Assembly: GCA_004431415.1 (NCBI GenBank)
Contig: QPMI01000434.1
Location: 62,001 to 126,000 of the forward strand
Length of the DNA stretch: 64,000 nucleotides
Direction: 5' to 3'
Source: Cyanophora paradoxa
Taxonomy: Eukaryota; Glaucocystophyceae; Cyanophorales; Cyanophoraceae
The position numbers were made by a program, and so were the translations under genes. This document shows positions 60,929 to 64,000 of this stretch, in pieces (position 1 is the first letter of the stretch; the number at the start of each line of letters is the position of its first letter). The notes beneath the pieces were generated by a model, which saw only the letters and a list, made by a program, of their open reading frames with translations, was not told the DNA's origin and ran no database searches.

Positions 60929-61334
60929 CTCTACCGATGAAGGTGCTGTTTTACCGCTGTACCCCTCCGAACGGCTTTGTTTTTCCGTGCCGGCGGCCCC
61001 GCCGGCTTCGAGCGGCATTGAGCCACGATATCGATGGCGCTCGGCTGGTTGCACTTTGAGGCGAGTACTTTGATCGCCCCGCGCGCTAAACCCCCGCTTT
61101 CGGAGCACTAACCGCCCTGCGCCGAGAAAGAAGCCCTCGCGGCGCTAACCCCCGTCGCAGCTAGTTGAAGCGGACGGCTTAGATGAGACGGTTCCGCAAG
61201 TATTTCAGCTCGAAATTGACGGAAACATTCGGAAGACAAGCGTTGTGCAGGGTGCGCCGCCTGCGGCCTGCCCGCGACGCCAAGGCGTAGGGACGGCTTA
61301 GATAGTGCCCTCTACCGTAGCTATAGAGTCTGAT
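60929..61334. promoter_or_regulatory. Divergent region, type I membrane protein / 61.3-kb gene
   Basis: About 406 bp between head-to-head starts. Moderately AT-richer; GTAGCTATAGAG near 61316 is TATA-like but weak. No RNA gene is apparent. Confidence 0.35.
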
Positions 61335-63144
61335 ATGCGGGATCTAGCCGCGCCAGCGCTAGCTCCGGCCCCCCGGTCCTCACGGCGCGCCGCGCGACGC
61401 AGGGCGGGCGGTGCGGATCGGGGAGAATTTTGTCTTCCCTCTCGGCCCGAGCCTGGCGAACGAGGCCAAGATACGGGCGCTGGACGCGAGGACGCAGAAG
61501 CTGATCGCCGGATTCCAGGTGCGGGGCAGGAGGCCCGGCCCCCGGGCCAGCTGCAGCGCGCGCCTGGAGCCCGGACTGACCCGGGCGCAGCTTGAATTCA
61601 AGGAGTTCTGGCGGTCGGGGAGCAGGCAGAAGGACGTGTGGGTGCCGCTCAGCAAGCAGGGGGCCCAGCTGCGCGTCCGCGTCGCCATCGACGACGGCTG
61701 CGGTGCGCCCCGGGCCGGCGCCGGCCCCGCCCCCGCCCGGCCGTGACGGTGTCGCACCTCAGCGATGCCGGCCGGCGCCGGGCCGGCGTTCACAGCCTCC
61801 GCGCGGGGATCGGCCGCGCCGGCGCCCTCGGCCGCCCCGGGGCCCTCCCCCCCACCCCCAAGTCCCGGTGCCGGCCCCCGCCCCGCGGCTCCTCGCCCCC
61901 GGCCCGCCCGACCGACCGGTACCCCTTCAGGTCCCGCGCCTCTTCCCGCGAGCGCTCCTCCAGGAGGGACCCTTCCCCGCGCGGCGTGCCCCCCTCTCCG
62001 GGCCCCGCCCCGGCCCCGCCCTCGGTGAGCGCGGCCCCGGCCCGGCCGCCCCTGCGCTGAGCGGGGCGCAGGCGCGGGCGGTGGACCTCGCGCAGATCTA
62101 CGCGGCCCTTGGGGAGGCGAGGGGCCTCCACACGCCCCGGTCCGCCCCGCTTGAGTTTGTTACTTTACTTGGTCACCGGAGCGGGAACTGCGGGCGCAGG
62201 ACGCCGCTGTCGGCGCGGGGCGAGGTGGAGGCGGTCGCGCGGGATCTGCCCCTCTCCGCGCGCTCCTCCGCGGCGCAGACGCCCCGCGCCGGCACCGGCT
62301 ACGCCCCCGTCCGCGCCCCCTCCAGCGCCGAGAAGGCCGGCACGCCCCGCTCCGCCCGCGTGCGCCCCGCCCGCCCCCCATCCCCGCCCCTCTGCCCCCC
62401 TCCTCCTCATTCGCCGAACAGCTGAACTCGGCGCGGGCTGGTGGCCTCGCCTTCAAGCCGATCGCCCCGGCCAGCGCCGGCGAGGCGGCGGGCGGCCGGC
62501 CGCCCCCGGTGGCAGTGGAGATGTACTCGCGCTCGAAGTGCCGCCCCTCGCCGCCTGGAGCTCGACCCCGCCCTCGCCCCGCCCCCGCCCTCACGCCCGC
62601 CAGGTACACGGGCGAGGACGACTCGCCCGGGAGCCTCGAGGGGGTGCGCTTCGCCGACGAGAACGCCCCGGACCCCAACCCCCCCAAGGGCGCGCCACAG
62701 TACCCCCCGGCCCCTGCTTTTTCGGCCTCGGGCGAGGCCGGGCGGTCGGGGCGCAGTGCCTGGGGCGCAGCGGGAGGCGCGAGCGGGGAAGCGGGCGCTG
62801 CCGGCCGGCGCCGTCTCCACGATGCTCGACCTGGCGCCCTCGCCGGTCAACGTGGTCGTCGCCATGGGCACCCGCCCCGCCGCTACCGCCAAGCCTCCCG
62901 CCCCGCCCCCCGAGAGGTGCCCCACGCCCCCCCTCAAGCTCCCGCCCCTGCGCCCGGGCCCGGCGCGGAGCGGTTTTGACGGCGGGGGCGCAGCTCGGAC
63001 CTGTGCGGCGACTTCGTGTCGCAGTGCTGCTGCTTCTTCGCCCTGCCGAGCTTCCGCCCCGCCGCCCGCACCGTCTCCGCCATGAAGGGCGGCCGCGCCG
63101 CCTGGGGCACTAGTGCTGGTGGTGCCGCCGCTGCAAGGCGCTGA
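61335..63144 (+). CDS. Hypothetical protein, Pro/Ala-rich
   Basis: Not recognised. The best-supported exons encode VRIGENFVFPLGPSLANEAKIRALDARTQKLIAGFQ (from about 61411) and LEFKEFWRSGSRQKDVWVPLSKQGAQLRVRVAIDDGC (to about 61702), joined by an intron with a GTGCGG donor. Further downstream, VDLAQIYAALGEARGLHTPRSAP, a Pro-rich stretch, YTGEDDSPGSLEGVRFADENAPD and a last exon SDLCGDFVSQCCCFFALPSFRPAARTV look coding, ending at TGA 63142-63144. The ATG at 61335 is a guess: frame between it and 61411 is not resolved. The two ordered exons could form a small beta-rich domain; the rest looks disordered. It may be more than one gene. Confidence 0.45.
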
Positions 63145-63505
63145 GCGGCGCGTGTGCAGAACTCTTCGCTGTGTTTTCGTCTATTTTACTTGCAGGTTCT
63201 GTTCTGCTACTAATTAACAGCTAGCGAACATCACGGTCACGATCAAATGCACTCTGTACACGACTACAACGAAAGCTATCTTGTAGAGTGGAATGCGAAC
63301 TCAAAGTTGCGAAAGTCTAGCAGATCTACAGGTCCAAAAAGAACTGCACAAAAAGTACATGGCGAACGACGTGCACGGCGAGGCGACTGCGACCGTTGCC
63401 GAGTTGACGTCGGCGCCGGGGGCCGCTAGGCCGAGCGCGCGCGAAGCGAGCAAGAGGGCTGGCCTCGGCCTAGGCCTCGAGGAAAAAGCAGCTAGGGCAA
63501 GCCCC
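63145..63505. other. Intergenic region between convergent genes
   Basis: Holds a 60-codon open frame from ATG 63247 that has gene-like composition at its start but no other support. Presumably 3' UTRs of both neighbours. Confidence 0.35.
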
Positions 63506-64000
63506 TCAGGAGGCGCTCGAGCCGTCGTGCTCAGAGTCCTCTTCCTCGTTGCAGCTGCTAGGGCTAGTCCAGATGTCGTTGGTCGTGTCTGAAATTGCAG
63601 GCGGACGAAGTCGGACAGGGCACTTTGCGGACTGAATCAGCCACTTATGAATCCATTCCAGCTTCTCCTCGCCGAACGCGCGAACTGCAGCGTTCCGTCA
63701 GCGATCAGAAGCAAACGAGCGATCATTTCTGCAACGCACCCTGCACTTCGAGCTTACGGATAGAGGCTCGGGTCGCTCTGGGCTTGAACTTCAGCGATCG
63801 AACACCCCACGCTGCAGAAAGGCGATTGGTGGTCACAGCGCCATCAAGTCACCGACGATGAAGGGGGGCTCATCGAGGGTCAAAGGAATCGTTAGAGCAA
63901 CATTAAGCGAGCTGAGGGGTGGCCGATGACGGGCTAGGAGGGCGGGCGCGATGCAAGCGACCCATTCGTCCGCGCAACAGCACAAACAGCTATACGGATC
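63506..64000 (-). CDS. C-terminal exons of an unknown gene (ISDTTNDIWTSP motif), 5' partial
   Basis: This gene was seen only by splicing. The last exon (63684-63506) reads in one frame from an acceptor CTGCAG: AFGEEKLEWIHKWLIQSAKC, VRLRPPAISDTTNDIWTSP, SSCNEEEDSEHDGSSAS, stop TGA at 63506-63508. The exon before (63811-63740) reads WGVRSLKFKPRATRASIRKLEVQ and joins in phase across an intron with GTGCGT donor and a CTGAC near the acceptor. The acidic Ser/Glu tail and ordinary amino-acid usage argue for real coding sequence. Upstream exons are unresolved or outside the window. Family unknown. A 43-nt part of the last exon recurs inverted at 26453-26495. Confidence 0.5.

Noticed and set aside
63247-63429. 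A 60-codon ORF starting MHSVHDYNESYLVEW
   Set aside because: Composition is gene-like at the start but it ends in Arg-rich shadow sequence, with no partner exon or known similarity. Kept only as a remark.
1-64000. Sequencing or assembly error as an explanation for GC donors
   Set aside because: The GC donors recur in at least nine genes with the same extended context and with in-phase acceptors, which random errors would not produce. Errors remain possible in the homopolymer lengths.
1-64000. A transposon, provirus or horizontally acquired island
   Set aside because: No transposase, integrase, reverse transcriptase, long terminal or long inverted repeats were seen. All recognised genes share the same intron style and base composition.

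Overview
This is nuclear DNA from an intron-rich, very GC-rich eukaryote, most likely a unicellular alga with a primary plastid. Genes are broken by many short introns of roughly 55-100 nt and packed closely on both strands. I count about 24 protein-coding loci, no rRNA gene, no convincing tRNA, no transposon and no CRISPR array. A predicted thylakoid-lumen protein (44074-45087) carries a transit peptide with an early Phe (MAAFV...) and then a twin-arginine lumen signal, with no ER signal in front. That fits an archaeplastid and most resembles glaucophytes such as Cyanophora. This assignment is inference. A tektin gene implies a flagellate stage.

Layout. 1-1748 (+): copine/RGLG-type VWA protein, 5' end outside. 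2010-5383 (-): SCYL1-like pseudokinase. 5757-9385 (+): cytosolic methionyl-tRNA synthetase. 10053-14053 (+): ABCG half-transporter. 14706-16058 (-): YbaK-type aminoacyl-tRNA deacylase, head-to-head with 16103-19928 (+): organellar TypA/BipA GTPase. 21109-22604 (+): coiled-coil protein. 22904-25076 (+): PKA regulatory subunit. 25282-25976 (-): small EF-hand protein. 26284-26529 (+): small orphan ORF. 27083-27924 (+): unknown. 28225-29379 (-): GT8 glycosyltransferase. 29664-32380 (+): membralin. 33059-36686 (-): CSC1/TMEM63 channel. 36820-39006 (+): GOST-family seven-TM protein. 39039-39724 (-): OTUD6-like N-terminal region without protease. 39932-43676 (-): importin-11. 44074-45087 (-): lumen protein. 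45340-48986 (+): RAD54. 50350-52898 (-): SANBR/KIAA1841 homologue. 53158-54473 (+): tektin-like. 55033-60928 (-): large type I membrane protein. about 61335-63144 (+): unknown. 63506-end (-): C-terminal exons of another unknown gene.

The genes are ordinary single-copy housekeeping and signalling genes that do not form an operon or island. They cover translation (MetRS, TypA, deacylase), membrane transport and trafficking, DNA repair, cAMP signalling and cilia.

The most unusual feature is the splicing signal. Many introns must begin with GC rather than GT, because no GT is available at the point where homology requires a junction. Donors of both kinds share a GC-rich extension (GTGCGC, GTCCGC, GCCCGC, GCGCGC) instead of GTRAGT. 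Acceptors often follow a CTGA motif closely, several polypyrimidine tracts are pure C runs of 18-28 nt, and two 13-nt micro-exons occur. All exon borders were worked out by eye from reading frame and family resemblance, so individual junctions may be off by a few bases.
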